Source of the DNA: Allomyces macrogynus ATCC 38327
Lineage: Eukaryota > Blastocladiomycota > Blastocladiomycetes > Blastocladiales > Blastocladiaceae
NCBI GenBank assembly: GCA_000151295.1
Contig: GG745331.1
Span: 1,722,265-1,781,864 of the forward strand
Length of the DNA: 59,600 bases
Direction of reading: 5' to 3'
The notes beneath the pieces were generated by a model. The model was not told where the DNA came from, ran no database searches, and saw only the letters and a list, made by a program, of their open reading frames with translations. A program made the position numbers and the translations under genes. Positions within the stretch are counted from its first letter, which is position 1; every line of letters starts with the position of its first letter. Positions 1 through 9,852 of the stretch are shown here, piece by piece.

Positions 1-1006
1 TCGCCCGCGTCGGCGGATGCGGTCGCGCCGCCACTTCCTGCTCGTGAAGAGCCGAAGCCGGCGCTTCCCGCGCGCGAGGAGCAGAAACCGGCGCTCCCTG
101 CTCGTGAGGAGCCGAAACCGCCGCTCCCGGCGCGCGAGGAGCCCAAGACGATTCGGTGTGCGATGTGCTACGCGGAACTGGATCCGGTGCGCTCGCTTAC
201 GTTTCTCATCGCTCAGTAAGGAACACACTTCTCATTGAACTGAGCTCGAATACAGGATAAGGCCAAGCGCGAGCGCGGCAGCACCGACGCGTACTGCCAG
301 AGTTGCTGGAACGTGCGCCCCGTGCCTGAAAGGGACATTGACGTGCCCGCCGGGTTCGGTGCGGCGCGTGGCATGCTCAACTACCAGACGGGCGCCGGCG
401 ACCGTGTCCCGCTCAAGATCCCGAACTTTAACTTGCAGTTTGACAAGTGCGACAAGTGCAACACACCCATCTTGACGACGATCATTTCGACGCCTGATGG
501 GCGCAAATGGTGCGAGGACTGCTGGGTGTGCGCCAAGGTACGCCGCAAGTCTGCGCAGAATGTCAAGAGACTTGGTGGCTGACCGTGCCGGGCCGTGAAT
601 AGTGCGGTCTGCCGATCGCGTCGACCCAGTTTGCGATGGAGGATGGCGAACCGATCCACCCGACGGTGCGTTTGCTCTGCCGCTCACCTGGTGCTCCAAG
701 ACGTCATTCTCACCCTTCAATGTCGTCTCCATCAGTGCGCCAAGCGCGATGCTTGCCCGCGGTGCGGCATGCCCATCGACGGCGCCTACGTGCAAGTCGG
801 CGGCAAGCCCGTCCACTCGCACGTCCGTTTGCCCTTCCTCTCACAATATCCCCACGAAAGCAATGTATTGATCTCACGCCCACTCTCCCTTACCCTAGTG
901 CTTCACGTGTGCGCGGTGCGGTAGCGAGCTCGCGGGCAAATCGTTCGCCAAGCTCGGCAACGACGAAATCTGCTCGTCGTGCCTGCGCCGGCCGCCGCGG
1001 CACTAG
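1..1006 (+). CDS. LIM-domain protein (3' part, truncated by window edge)
   Basis: Five exons fit one frame: <1-186, 256-537, 603-665, 736-822 and 899-1006, all with GT-AG borders. The N-terminal part has four imperfect copies of a Pro/Ala/Arg/Glu repeat (core PALPAREEPK). It is followed by a half zinc site (CAMC...CQSC) and two LIM domains. LIM1 runs from CDKC through CEDCWVCAKCG to IHPTC. LIM2 runs from CPRCG through VHSHCFTCARCG to ICSSC. LIM domains bind two zinc ions and mediate protein contacts, often at actin or signalling sites. The introns sit inside the LIM modules, and removing them restores Cys/His spacing, which supports the model. The start lies outside the window. The stop overlaps the stop of the convergent hydrolase gene. 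Partner and function are unknown. Confidence 0.85.
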
Positions 1007-2513
1007 CTGCGGAAATGCCGGTCCCAGACGAGCTGCACGGCGCTTTCGACGTGGTCGACGACGGCCGTGGGCGTGACGGCGGGCGTGCCGGCCTGGTACA
1101 CGCCCGTGCGCACAAGCAGCGAGTGCCACCCGTGCCGGTTCGCGCCGAGAATGTCGGCGTGCGGGTTGTCGCCGACGGCTAGAGAGCAAGGAGAGTTCAA
1201 GATTTTTTGTCAGTCCTGTTGTTCCGTTTGTGCCTCGATTACCTAGGATGAGAAGACAGTACCGTATACTTCAAAGTACTCGTTGTCATTGTTGGTCAAG
1301 GACGCGGGCAGTTCCGGGTGCCGCAAGATCTCTTTGTGCAAGCGACGGAACGCGTAGGCGTAGGTCAGGTACTCGGGTTTGCCGTAGGATTGGTAAACGA
1401 GGTCTTGGCTGACAAGTTCCTGGATCAAAGGAGCGTCAGTCTCAGCGCGCAACGTGTCCTCGAGCGATATGATCCGCGCGCTTCGAGGGAGAAAAAGCAG
1501 CGAGAACCTACCTTCCAAATCGCCTTGAGCGACGTCCGCAACGCGCCCTGCCCGAACCGCGGCATCGGGAACGCATTCGCCCACAGGAAATCCGGATTCG
1601 AGAAATAGATTGGGACGTGCTGCGTCTTGATCTGGTCGAGCGCGTCGGGACCCATTACGCGGCGGCCGTGCTTGGCCTGCTCGGCAAATGACTGCGCGCC
1701 GGGCACGTCACCAAGGCACCCGCGCGGACTGCGCAGGACGTCGACCATGATTTGCAGGTCGGTGCCCCAGTCGCGCGAGTCATGCAGGACGAGAATTGCG
1801 GCAAAGTCGATGTTGGTCACGTCGGGGATCTGGAAACACCAATTCGGTGAGGAACAGCACAAACAACTGAAGGGAGAATGCTCACGAACATCAGTCGGCA
1901 CCATCCCCGCCTGCGGGGTCGGGCCAAACGGATAGATCGTCGGGTTCCACGCATGAATCTCCGCGGGGGTCACAATCTTCGTGAACCCGTACCGCTCCAA
2001 CACACGCTTCCCGTTCATGCCCTCAGCACCCACGGCCAACACCCACTTGTCGCGAAACTGCATGGCCAGGTCCTGCATCGGCGTGTGTGACAACACCGTC
2101 TGGTCGGCGCGCACGGGCACGCCAAACTTGGCCGCGAGTTCCGCAGCCTTGGCCTCCTCAGTCACGCCGCCGCCATTCGTCAAGTACAGGTGCGGAATGT
2201 ACTGATTGCGCGGGTTGTCGCCGTTCACCACGGCGAGCGCGCGCCGCGCCTCGGGGAGAACTTTGCCGCCTTGGATCAGGACGCCGTCAATGTCGAAAAC
2301 GAGCGCGGGGAGTTTGGAGGTGCGCGAGCCGGGCGGGATTTGGGTCGGTGCGTGCGCGTCCACGAGAGTCGTTGTGTGCAAAAGCCGGGATCGGTTGAAA
2401 CTGGTGGTCGCGATAGCGCAGCGGGTCGCGGGAAATGGTGCCGTGGGCCGAGGTGCGAGCGGTCGTGCAAAGAGTGTGCGGCAAGTCATCGTGGTGGGAG
2501 GGGTTGATAACAT
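1003..2513 (-). CDS. Mitochondrial HAD-superfamily hydrolase (CECR5/HDHD5, YKR070W-like)
   Basis: Four exons (2513-1890, 1829-1512, 1419-1263, 1178-1003) give 424 residues. The HAD motifs appear in order: motif I VFDIDGVL with the nucleophile Asp, motif II LTNGG, then YGKPEYLTY with the conserved Lys, and motif IV VGDNPHADILGANRHGW. The order and the C1 cap layout match the class IIA family of human HDHD5 and yeast YKR070W, whose substrate is not settled. The N-terminus is rich in Arg, Ser, Thr and Ala with no acidic residues up to the LLHTT region, typical of a mitochondrial presequence. ATG at 2513 was chosen; the internal ATG at 2489 is also possible. The VYAVGDNP join is recovered only by splicing 1263 to 1178. 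The gene is convergent with the LIM gene. Confidence 0.88.
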
Positions 2514-3154
2514 CGATGTTGGCCGTTTGTGCGTGGTGTTTGAGTGTGCTGGGCGTTGATCACCCGCAACACACAAGCCATGAACAGTAACAAGTCAACG
2601 CAGGCTCATATTTTGAAAATAACGACCGCCCGTCGGAGCCTGAACGTGCACCGGCACGAAACACATAGAGCAATTGTTGAATACCGGCTCAAGGTCCTGA
2701 AAAGTATGAGCATCCAGTCCCGGCCAAGGTTGATCAGTCGAGCCCAAATGTCCCAACTGACCTCGGCTCGGTTGCTCTTCCCCAACCTGGATATATAAAA
2801 ATCTGTCACGGATCTTCTCCACCCTGAAATTGGCGTGGTAATTTGTTGTTATCAGCAGAGCCGGGCACTTCGCCCAGTATTTCCAGTGATGAGAAGGGAA
2901 CTTGCAAACTGATTTATGTTACAAATGATACAAGCACGAATGGAAGGGCAAAGGAGAATGGGAAATCTGGGGGAAGATGGTATCTAGCATCAAACGAGCG
3001 GGGCTGACTTTCGCTCTTCATCATCACCAAAAAAAAAAAATCAAAACAAGACCAAATTGCGCCGCGGCGCCGACAAGACAGCTTGTTCCGGCAAGCTTGA
3101 CATGTCGAGCGCGTTGATCCTTGACTGCGACTCGCATTTGACTCGGCGAGCTGA
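2514..3154. other. Intergenic: HAD hydrolase 5' side and 3' side of Met/Gly gene
   Basis: This stretch holds the promoter side of the hydrolase and the 3' side of the Met/Gly-repeat gene, both on the minus strand. It is less GC-rich than the flanking genes and includes an A-run near 3030. I see no coding signal on either strand. Confidence 0.5.
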
Positions 3155-3685
3155 TCAAATCTCGCGAATGTCCATGGTGAGCGCGATCGCGCCGTGCTTC
3201 GACTGGCCGTGGTACTGCCACTGGCCCGGCATGTGACGCGCGCCGCCCCAAGGAGCGCCGGGACCAAACGGCATCTCGTGCGGGCCGCCATGCGGTCCGT
3301 GAGCGCCAAACGGACCTTGGTGCAGGCCATGTTCGCCAAACGGACCTTGGTGCCCCGGGAAACCGTGCAGGAAGCCAGGCATGCCGCCAGGACCCATTCC
3401 ATGCGGGCCCATCCCACCAGGACCCATGCCGCCGCAACCCATGCCAGCGGGGCTCATGCCGCCTGGGCCCATACCGCCAGAACCCATCCCGCCGGGACCC
3501 ATCCCGCCAGGGCCCATCCCACCACGGCCCATCATACCCGCCATCCCGCCACGGCCGCCCCACGTGCCACGGAACCCGCCGCGACCACGCATCCCGCCAC
3601 GGCCCCACATACCAGCCATGCCCTCGAACGTTCGTCGGCCTGTTCCAAAGTCGAGCCGGGCATTCTTCTTTTTCTGCCCATCCAT
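3155..3685 (-). CDS. Met/Gly-rich repeat protein, function unknown
   Basis: A single-exon ORF of 176 residues from ATG 3685. After a basic start (MDGQKKK) it becomes almost pure Gly, Met, Pro and Arg. First come RGG-like segments (WGRGGMRGRGGFRG). Then come about ten copies of a GPGGM/GSGGM pentapeptide (roughly residues 45-100), and then a His/Phe/Gly/Pro part with two related blocks (HQGPFGEHG, HQGPFGAHG). There are no Cys-based domains, membrane segments or signal peptide. RGG-type disordered repeats often occur in RNA-binding or phase-separating proteins, but that is inference. The repeats are out of register with known collagen or elastin patterns. A further 3' exon cannot be excluded. 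It lies about 250 nt downstream of the PH-protein stop, on the same strand. Confidence 0.55.
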   Translation of the reverse strand: MDGQKKKNARLDFGTGRRTFEGMAGMWGRGGMRGRGGFRGTWGGRGGMAGMMGRGGMGPGGMGPGGMGSGGMGPGGMSPAGMGCGGMGPGGMGPHGMGPGGMPGFLHGFPGHQGPFGEHGLHQGPFGAHGPHGGPHEMPFGPGAPWGGARHMPGQWQYHGQSKHGAIALTMDIREI

Positions 3686-3935
3686 TCGCCTTTCTCTATT
3701 CTTGATGCACCTTCTCCACAAGGTGACGTTCGATTTGCGGCCTCCAGAGACTCACCGCCGTGCCTTGTGCGCTCAACCGCGTGGGGACGCTCGAATCATG
3801 CGCACAAATACCTTCACCAAAGATGAGAAGCGCAAAAGGTTCTATTTGGGCAAAGAAAGAATCGGCAACGACCATCACCGCAACGCACGGACCGGTGAGT
3901 GGGTATCTAACAGCGTCAACCATCATCAAATCAAG

Positions 3936-5881
3936 TCAAACGCCGGCACCTGGCGGCGCTAACTCCGGCTCCTCGGGGCTCGCTGGCAGCGGCGGCAGCG
4001 GGTGGTCGAGCGCATCCTTGGATCCGCGACCCGACGCAGGCCGCGGCAACGACTTGCCCCCCACTCCGTCCTCCTCCTTGGTCAGCGCCGCTGGCGGTGC
4101 ACCCGGCTCGGCATCGCCACCGCGTGCACTTGCCGCCGCCGCCGTCGCGGCGACGTGCTCATCGATCGTATCCTGCACGGCGGTCGGTGCCGGGAACAGC
4201 GGTTCCGGCGGGGATTTTGGTGTGTAGAGCTCAATCTGTTTCTTGATCGCGCACAGCCAATCGACCATATCCTCCTCAGTACTCGCCTTGATCAAGTACT
4301 TGGTCTCCTTGTTCTTGCCAAACGCAAACAGACCCGTCTCGCGTGGCGGCTGCACCGTGATCTCGAAACAGTACTCGAACGCTCTGTCGGCGAGGTACTG
4401 CACGGACGTGCGTGCCTGCCGCAGACACACCGAGAACAGCACCTTGGACGCGCGCACGGCGGCCGCTGCCGACGTGGGCCGCCCCCCCTTGGCCACGTCC
4501 GCGTCGAGGCACGGGTCGAACGGGACCGACTTGTCCTCAAAGCAGTGCAGGAACCCGGCTTCAGTCAAGACAAACCACGAGGGTTTCCACGTCGACTTGC
4601 GAATCGTGCCGAGCCGGTGCAGCACGCCCTGCCGGACGACGCCCGTCACGTGCGGGACATGGATCCGCTCGCCAAATTCGCTCGCCGCGTGCGTCGTCGT
4701 CCACAGCGGCGACGGCACCTGGGCCTCGTCACGTGCAAAGATCGTGAACGGTTCCGACTGATCGTAGGCGACAACGAGCTGCTGCAACCGAATCACTTGG
4801 TCGCGCAACTGCGAGGTCGCGTCGCGCTTGAGTTCGAGAAATTCGTTGAGCACGGCCTTGAGTGACCCGAGACACTGCTGCTCGGACTGGCGCCCTTGCT
4901 CAACAAGGATTAGGATCCGGTCCTGGAACCGGTTCTCTTTCGCGACCATTTCCTGCAGCTGGATGTGCAGCGCCTTTTCCGTGAGCCACGGGTCGACGAG
5001 GTCGCCCGACGACCCTTGCCGCACGTTCACGAGCTGGTAGGCCTTTAGGTGCGTCGCAATGGCCGAGAGCGTCTCGTTGCGCGATTTTTGCACGTTTTGG
5101 CATTCTTTTTCGATCTCGGACCGGATTTCCTAGATACGAGCAGCGTGATCAGCATCGTGAAGCGGAGGACATGGGGCAGGATGTACTGCGAACAAGCCGC
5201 GTACCTTGAAGCTGCGGTTGCTCGTCGATGCGATCGTCTCGAGGTGCTTGATGATCGTGTCGCGCACGGCCTTGGCAATGCTCAGGTGCTGGTCGGAAAT
5301 GACCGTGACGCCCACAAACAGGTCGCCAACACCCTGACCAACGACATTCGGGTCTAGTCCGTCGCCGGTCGCGTTGTTCAGTCCCGGTATGCCGACTCTC
5401 TGAGAAACCAGGTAATTGCGGTGCACGAACCAAACGTGGGCCCCTTGGACGGATCCACAACCCCGAAAATCTTGAGCGCCTTGCGGTAATCGCGCGCAGC
5501 CGTGGCCTCGATTGTCTCAATGAATTTGAAGAAATCGACGCAGTCCTAGGTTCATATCGTGCCATCGCTTCATCAGTTCCTGTGCGTGTTGCGCTCAAAC
5601 CAAGAACACACCTCGAGCAACTTGCGCTGTTTCCCCAACCGCTCCACGACTGTGTAGAGCCGCTCGTTCTGTTCCTTGGCGTAGGGCCACAGGTACTCGA
5701 GCGTCATGGGCACGTCGCTACCACGCCGCGAGTTGGTGCCGTTGCTGCCGGTCGCCGACCCATGCCGCGAGATCGTGCGCCGTTGTGGCGGGAGCGGTGG
5801 CGGTGGCGGCGCCGCGAGCGACGACATGTCGGTCGAGTCGAGCGCCGATGGGATGGTCGTGGTGCCGGCGGCCGAGCTCAT
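3936..5881 (-). CDS. SLM-like protein: BAR-like helical region plus PH domain
   Basis: Four exons (5881-5612, 5545-5431, about 5395-5205, 5129-3936) give about 589 residues. A Pro/Ser-rich N-terminus is followed by a long helical region with charged heptads (about residues 50-310), which resembles the F-BAR-like part of yeast Slm1/Slm2. A PH domain follows (about 330-480), from the GVLHRLG and KPSWFVLTEAGFLHCF strands to the closing helix EDMVDWLCAIKKQIELY. The C-terminus is acidic and Pro-rich. Slm proteins bind PI(4,5)P2 and TORC2 at eisosomes; similarity to them is by layout, so I give no symbol. The second intron (about 5430-5396) would be only about 35 nt, and its exact borders are uncertain. 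The gene diverges from the amino acid transporter. Confidence 0.75.
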
Positions 5882-6291
5882 GGTGGGCAGTGATCGTGTA
5901 AGAGGGTAACGTTGGTCGCGGTGAAGAGGAACAGATGGTCGGCAGATTGAACTTGATGAGCGAGAGCGACCGGGAGAAAACAGCGTCGAGCGAACGAGAT
6001 TGCTGCCAGTTCGCGAAGAGCGTGGTGTGTAACCGTGGATGAATGAGCGGCCGAGAAAGAGCGACAGCAGAAAAGCATCTTGGCCTTGGCCTTGGCGCTG
6101 AGATCAGAGATGCAGTCATGGCGTGACCGCGTCGCACGCCTGTGTCTTTTCACACGTGATCCATTGGTGAAGCAGCAGCTGCTTCAACTTTCGCCACAGC
6201 AAGTCGCGTCTCACCAACCAGAAAAGTCCGGAATCAACGTCGAATACAATCATCATCTTCAAGATTGTCCTCCAACACTTTGCAGCTCGCC
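5882..6291. promoter_or_regulatory. Divergent intergenic region (SLM-like gene / amino acid transporter)
   Basis: About 410 nt between two divergent start codons, so it must carry both promoters. No clear TATA box or repeat was seen. No ORF here looks coding. Confidence 0.5.
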
Positions 6292-8041
6292 ATGGCCCCA
6301 AGTAAACCCGACCGCACGCAATACCATGCCCTCGCCATCAACGACAAGCCGTCCACGTCGCCACGCCGCGCACCCAGCTCGCCTGCCGCGGCGCTCGACC
6401 GCGCCAACAGCGTGATTGGCGACTATGAAGTCGTGTTTGATTCAACAGCCCATGGAGGCGAATTGGACGACGGTGGATCGACAGGGTCCAAACTGGAACT
6501 GGGTTCGCCGCGGCTCGAGGCCTTTGGGATCACAGATGCCGCCGGGACCCAAGGTGCGCCTGGCGCGATCACGCGAATTTGGCCACTGGAACAAGAGAAC
6601 TGATCGGAGCCTCCCGTCAAGAGAAAAGCTCGGTCATGGGAGCTGCCCTCAACTTTACGAATAGCATCATTGGCGCAGGTATGGGCATCTCGACGTGCAA
6701 GTCGGTTTGAAGCGCGATGATTGCGAGTTCTGATGTGTTTTTGAGCGTAGGAATCATTGGTCTTCCGTACGCGTTTCGGCAAGCAGGCTTCTTTCTCGGC
6801 GTTGCGCTCTTGATTGGCCTTACTGTGCTCGTTGGTGCGTTTGGCCCAAGTGACGACCTCGGTTTGGCGCTTTTTGACGACCATTTTCGCATCAGACTGG
6901 ACCGTCGTTCTGCTTGTCAAGGCAGGCAAGGTCTCCGGCAAGTCGTCCTATCAGTCACTTGTCGATTCGGTCGTTGGAAAACGCGGCAGTTTTCTGGTCG
7001 CCATGTTCCAATTTGTCTTTGCGTTTGGCGGTGCGGTTCTCTCGCACCCGAAATGGATTGTTTGGGCCAGGTGGTCCTAACTCCACCCGCACGAACGAAT
7101 AGCAATGTGCGCGTACACGGTCATTGTCGGCGACACGCTCCCGACCGTCTTGAAAGCGCTAGTGCCGTCGATTGCTGACGCACCGCTGCTGTCGCGCGAG
7201 TGGATCATGGTCTTGACGACCGTGTTCATTTCGTTCCCGCTATCGATGCAGCGCGACATGGCCGCGCTCGCCAAGACGAGTGCTGTCTCCATGGCGGCCA
7301 TTGTCCTGATCGTGTCGCTCATCATTTTGCGCTGCCTCGACTTACCCGAGTCCCTCCTCGGTGACCCAAACGCACGGCTTACGTGGATCGGCGACTCCCC
7401 GATCAAAGCGATTGGAGTGATTAGCTTTGGTTCGCAATCGTCCATTTTTCACATCGGAGATTGGCACGACACTCACCCCACCCCCTCCGCTAGCCTTCGT
7501 TTGCCACCACAATACGTTTATCATCTACGGCTCGCTCGACCTGCCGACGCTCGACCGGTTCGCGCGCGTCACGCACCTCTCGGCGGTCACCTCCCTCATC
7601 GCGTGCCTGCTCCTCGCCGTATCGGCGTACTTGGCCTTCACGACTACGACGCAGGGCAACGTGCTCAACAACTTTGCCACCGACGACACGGTCATCAACA
7701 TTGCGCGGCTCGCGTTTGCGCTCAACATGTTCACGACGTTCCCGATGGAAACGTTTGTCGCGCGACACGTGCTCGACGACTACTTTTTCGCTAATGCTGC
7801 CGTGTCACACGTGCGACACTGGGTGTGGACGGTCACGCTCGTGGCCCTGTCGCTGATTGTCGCTGTGAGCGTGCACGACGTCTCGGTGGTGCTCGAGGTC
7901 ACGGGCGGCGTGTCGGCGTCGGCGCTCGCGTTTATTTTGCCGGCGTTGTGTTGGATCCGGCTCGCGAGCACGCAGCGGTGGAAATGTATCGCGTGCATAG
8001 CGTTTGGCGTCGTTGTGATGGTGCTGTCGGTCGTAATGTAA
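6292..8041 (+). CDS. Vacuolar-type amino acid transporter (AVT / SLC38 family, AAAP)
   Basis: Six exons (6292-6553, 6622-6678, 6751-6834, 6896-7030, 7103-7429, 7494-8041) keep frame and give 470 residues. After a polar, acidic N-terminal tail of about 95 residues, TM1 carries the family signature: NFTNSIIGAGIIGLPYAFRQ is rebuilt exactly by splicing. About ten hydrophobic segments follow, including FVFAFGG, VLTTVFISFPLS, LIACLLLAVSAYLAF and the terminal pair ending FGVVVMVLSVVM. Family members (yeast Avt5-7, animal SLC38A7/8/11) exchange neutral or acidic amino acids with protons at the vacuole or plasma membrane. Substrate cannot be told from sequence. Every intron has phase 1, a strikingly uniform pattern. 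The last exon is partly duplicated downstream at about 8830. Confidence 0.9.
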
Positions 8042-8730
8042 TTCATATCTTTGCATTTGCTGGTGCGGATTTTGGTAACATTTTTGACAAGCACGATGAA
8101 GCGCGAAGGAGCAGACAGACCATGTTGGGAGTATCCAACCCATCCACATCTCCTGACGCATGGTTCGCGCCAGAAAATGGTCGAATCTCATCGAAGCTTG
8201 TCGAGCCTTGTTGATCTCGCCGCCACGAAGAGATTGCTGCGCGAAATGGGCTGGGCGGGTGGAAGTGTCGCACTGCCTGGTCTCAACCCAGCTGTGGTTG
8301 TGTGCGAGACGCGTCCAGCACTGCCAGCACAACCGACGCTCTGCCGTGGCGTAAAGTCGACTGTCCAACCCATCGACGACCGTATGCGCCTCGAACCCGG
8401 TCGAACCCGGGAGAATCTCGTCGAACCTCACCGATCCTCATCGAACACGAGCCAGGGAGCCAGGGACCGGTGCTCGATATATTTGAGCCAGATCAACCGC
8501 CAACGACTGAGGGCGGCCGCGCAAGTTGCAGCCCGCGCGCAGCGAGCTTGTCGGCCATGAGCGCGACGGTCTGACGGCTATGCCGACGCGCTCGATGGTA
8601 TAAATACCACGAGTCCCAGCGTACTGTTCAGCACGCACCAACCGACAACAATCGCGCGCCCTCCCCACTCTTCTCCACCTTCTCCACCACTCACTCCACC
8701 ATGGCCCAGATCACCGACTACGCGCTCTCA
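7960..8730 (+). repeat. Tandem segmental duplication, copy 1
   Basis: This unit runs from the last codons of the transporter (around CAGCGGTGGAAATGTATCG, 7974) through the downstream spacer to a truncated gene start at 8701 (ATGGCCCAGATCACC...TACGCGCTC). It aligns with 8830-9620 at an offset of about 870-890 nt. Shared landmarks are TCGAA-rich stretches, GGGACCGGTGCTCGATATATTTGAGCC against GGGACTGGTACCCGACATATTTGAGCC (each given in halves of a longer match), a GAGCTYGTCGGCCATGA block, a TATA box and ACAACAATCGCGC. Edges are approximate because the copies have diverged. Confidence 0.75.
8599..8606 (+). promoter_or_regulatory. TATA box (TATAAATA), orphan promoter copy
   Basis: A perfect TATAAATA about 95 nt before the ATG at 8701. 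It is the counterpart of the TATA box at 9483 in duplication copy 2. It drives only a truncated start, so it may be an orphan promoter. Confidence 0.55.
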
Positions 8731-8757
8731 GGACTTGAAAGCAAATATCCGCCGTGA
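8701..8757 (+). pseudogene. Truncated duplicate of the 9590 small gene (5' end only)
   Basis: The ATG and first nine or so codons (MAQITDYAL) match the start of the gene at 9590 (MAQITNYAL). Identity then stops and an unrelated run reaches a TGA after 18 codons. This is the 3' boundary of duplication copy 1, so the gene start was copied without its body. The upstream TATA box and leader are retained. Confidence 0.65.
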
Positions 8758-8829
8758 TGGACCTAAGCTGACTCGGCGATTCGGTTGTTCACCTGTTGCT
8801 CACAGGTAACGTTCTGCTGCTGGCTCAGA

Positions 8830-8910
8830 TTCGCGAACTCGCAGCGGTGGAACTGTATCGTGCGCATGGTGATTGATATCGTCCTGATGGTGGAGTCGAT
8901 TATTCTGTGA
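8830..8910 (+). pseudogene. Remnant of the transporter 3' end in duplication copy 2
   Basis: The text around 8838-8910 (CGCAGCGGTGGAACTGTATCG, given here as a short landmark, then GATGGTGGAGTCGAT) matches the last coding stretch of the transporter at 7970-8040 with scattered substitutions and small indels. No open frame continues from it. It is a 3' fragment carried along by the tandem duplication, not a second transporter. Confidence 0.6.
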
Positions 8911-9482
8911 ATGGACGCCTTTGCTCTTGCCAATGCACAATGAACCAGACCACAAATGGACGCAACACGCTGTGACACGCTCCAGAAGTCCATTCCATCA
9001 GCGGGCTCCCGATGCATGGTCCGCGGCAAAATCCTGTCGAACCTTATCGAACCTCGTCGATCCTCGTTCATCTTGCCGCCATATTGTGTTGATGGGGCAC
9101 AAAATGGCCGGTTGTAGGGTTCTCCATTGCTGGTTGCACTGCCTGGTGTCAGGATCCCTGCTTGTGTCCCAACCTGAACCTGTCGCGGTCGCTCTTGCGA
9201 GACGCGCAACACCATCCGCGCGCACCCGCGATCTGGCGTCCGTGGCCTCAAGTCGACTGTCCAACCCATCCGCGACCATATGCGCGTCGAATCTGGCGGA
9301 AACCGGTAGAACCGCTTAAAACTGATCGATCCCCGTCGAATGCGACCCAGGGACTGGTACCCGACATATTTGAGCCAGAACTACCGCCAGGACCCACGCT
9401 CCGGGTCAAACCGGCCACAGGCGGCGTGAGCTCGTCGGCCATGAACACGTCGGCTTAGCTGCGGCGCCGACGCGCACAATGA

Positions 9483-9489
9483 TATAAAT
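9483..9489 (+). promoter_or_regulatory. TATA box (TATAAAT) of the 9590 gene
   Basis: TATAAAT lies about 100 nt before the ATG at 9590, in a context shared with the duplicate promoter at 8599. Its conservation in both diverged copies supports a functional core promoter. Confidence 0.6.
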
Positions 9490-9589
9490 CCACACGACCC
9501 CCGCGTCTACTGCTCGTCACGCACCAACGACAACAATCGCGCTCGTTCTCCTTTTACCCGCACCTTCTCCACCCCTCTACCGACTTACC

Positions 9590-9852
9590 ATGGCCCAGAT
9601 CACCAACTACGCGCTCGACGTGTCGATCAAGATGGACACGATCCGAGTCATGGCCACCGTCGACGACGACCAGTCGACACGGGTGCTGCAGATGAAGATA
9701 TGGGCGACGAGGATGGTGAGAACGGGGTGGAGAATGGAGGGCCGTGGCGCCACACGCAGCTCGCGAACCTGGCAAGGCGGGTCGTGGCACACGCAAAGAC
9801 GACCGTGGGCGCGTCGGGTGCGAGTTTGGGCGGGCCAAAGGCGCGACGGTGA
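9590..9852 (+). CDS. Small protein of unknown function (two exons)
   Basis: Proposed exons 9590-9715 and 9760-9852 give 72 residues. Exon 1 reads MAQITNYALDVSIKMDTIRV and continues to an ATRM end. A GTGAGA donor and CGCAG acceptor remove a 44-nt intron, and exon 2 adds a basic, Ala/Gly-rich tail ending GGPKARR. Without the intron the frame runs on to 9904 with Trp/Arg-rich, less protein-like sequence. Support comes from the strong TATA box at 9483 and the ATG context (TTACCATGG). I do not recognise a family. The alternating hydrophobic pattern TIRVMATVDDDQSTRVLQMK suggests beta strands. The gene start was duplicated at 8701. Confidence 0.4.

Larger units (their letters stand above)
8830..9620 (+). 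repeat. Tandem segmental duplication, copy 2
   Basis: Partner of 7960-8730. It holds the transporter 3' remnant, a TCGAA-rich stretch (9030-9075), a second one (9285-9345), the ATATTTGAGCCAGA block at about 9364, the TATA box at 9483 and the intact start of the small gene at 9590. Divergence is considerable, so the event is not recent. Confidence 0.7.

Noticed and set aside
8701..8757. 18-codon ORF as a real microprotein gene
   Set aside because: Its first codons match the gene at 9590 and similarity stops abruptly at the duplication edge; better explained as a truncated copy.
8830..8910. Second amino acid transporter gene
   Set aside because: Only the last coding stretch is present, with indels and no upstream exons.
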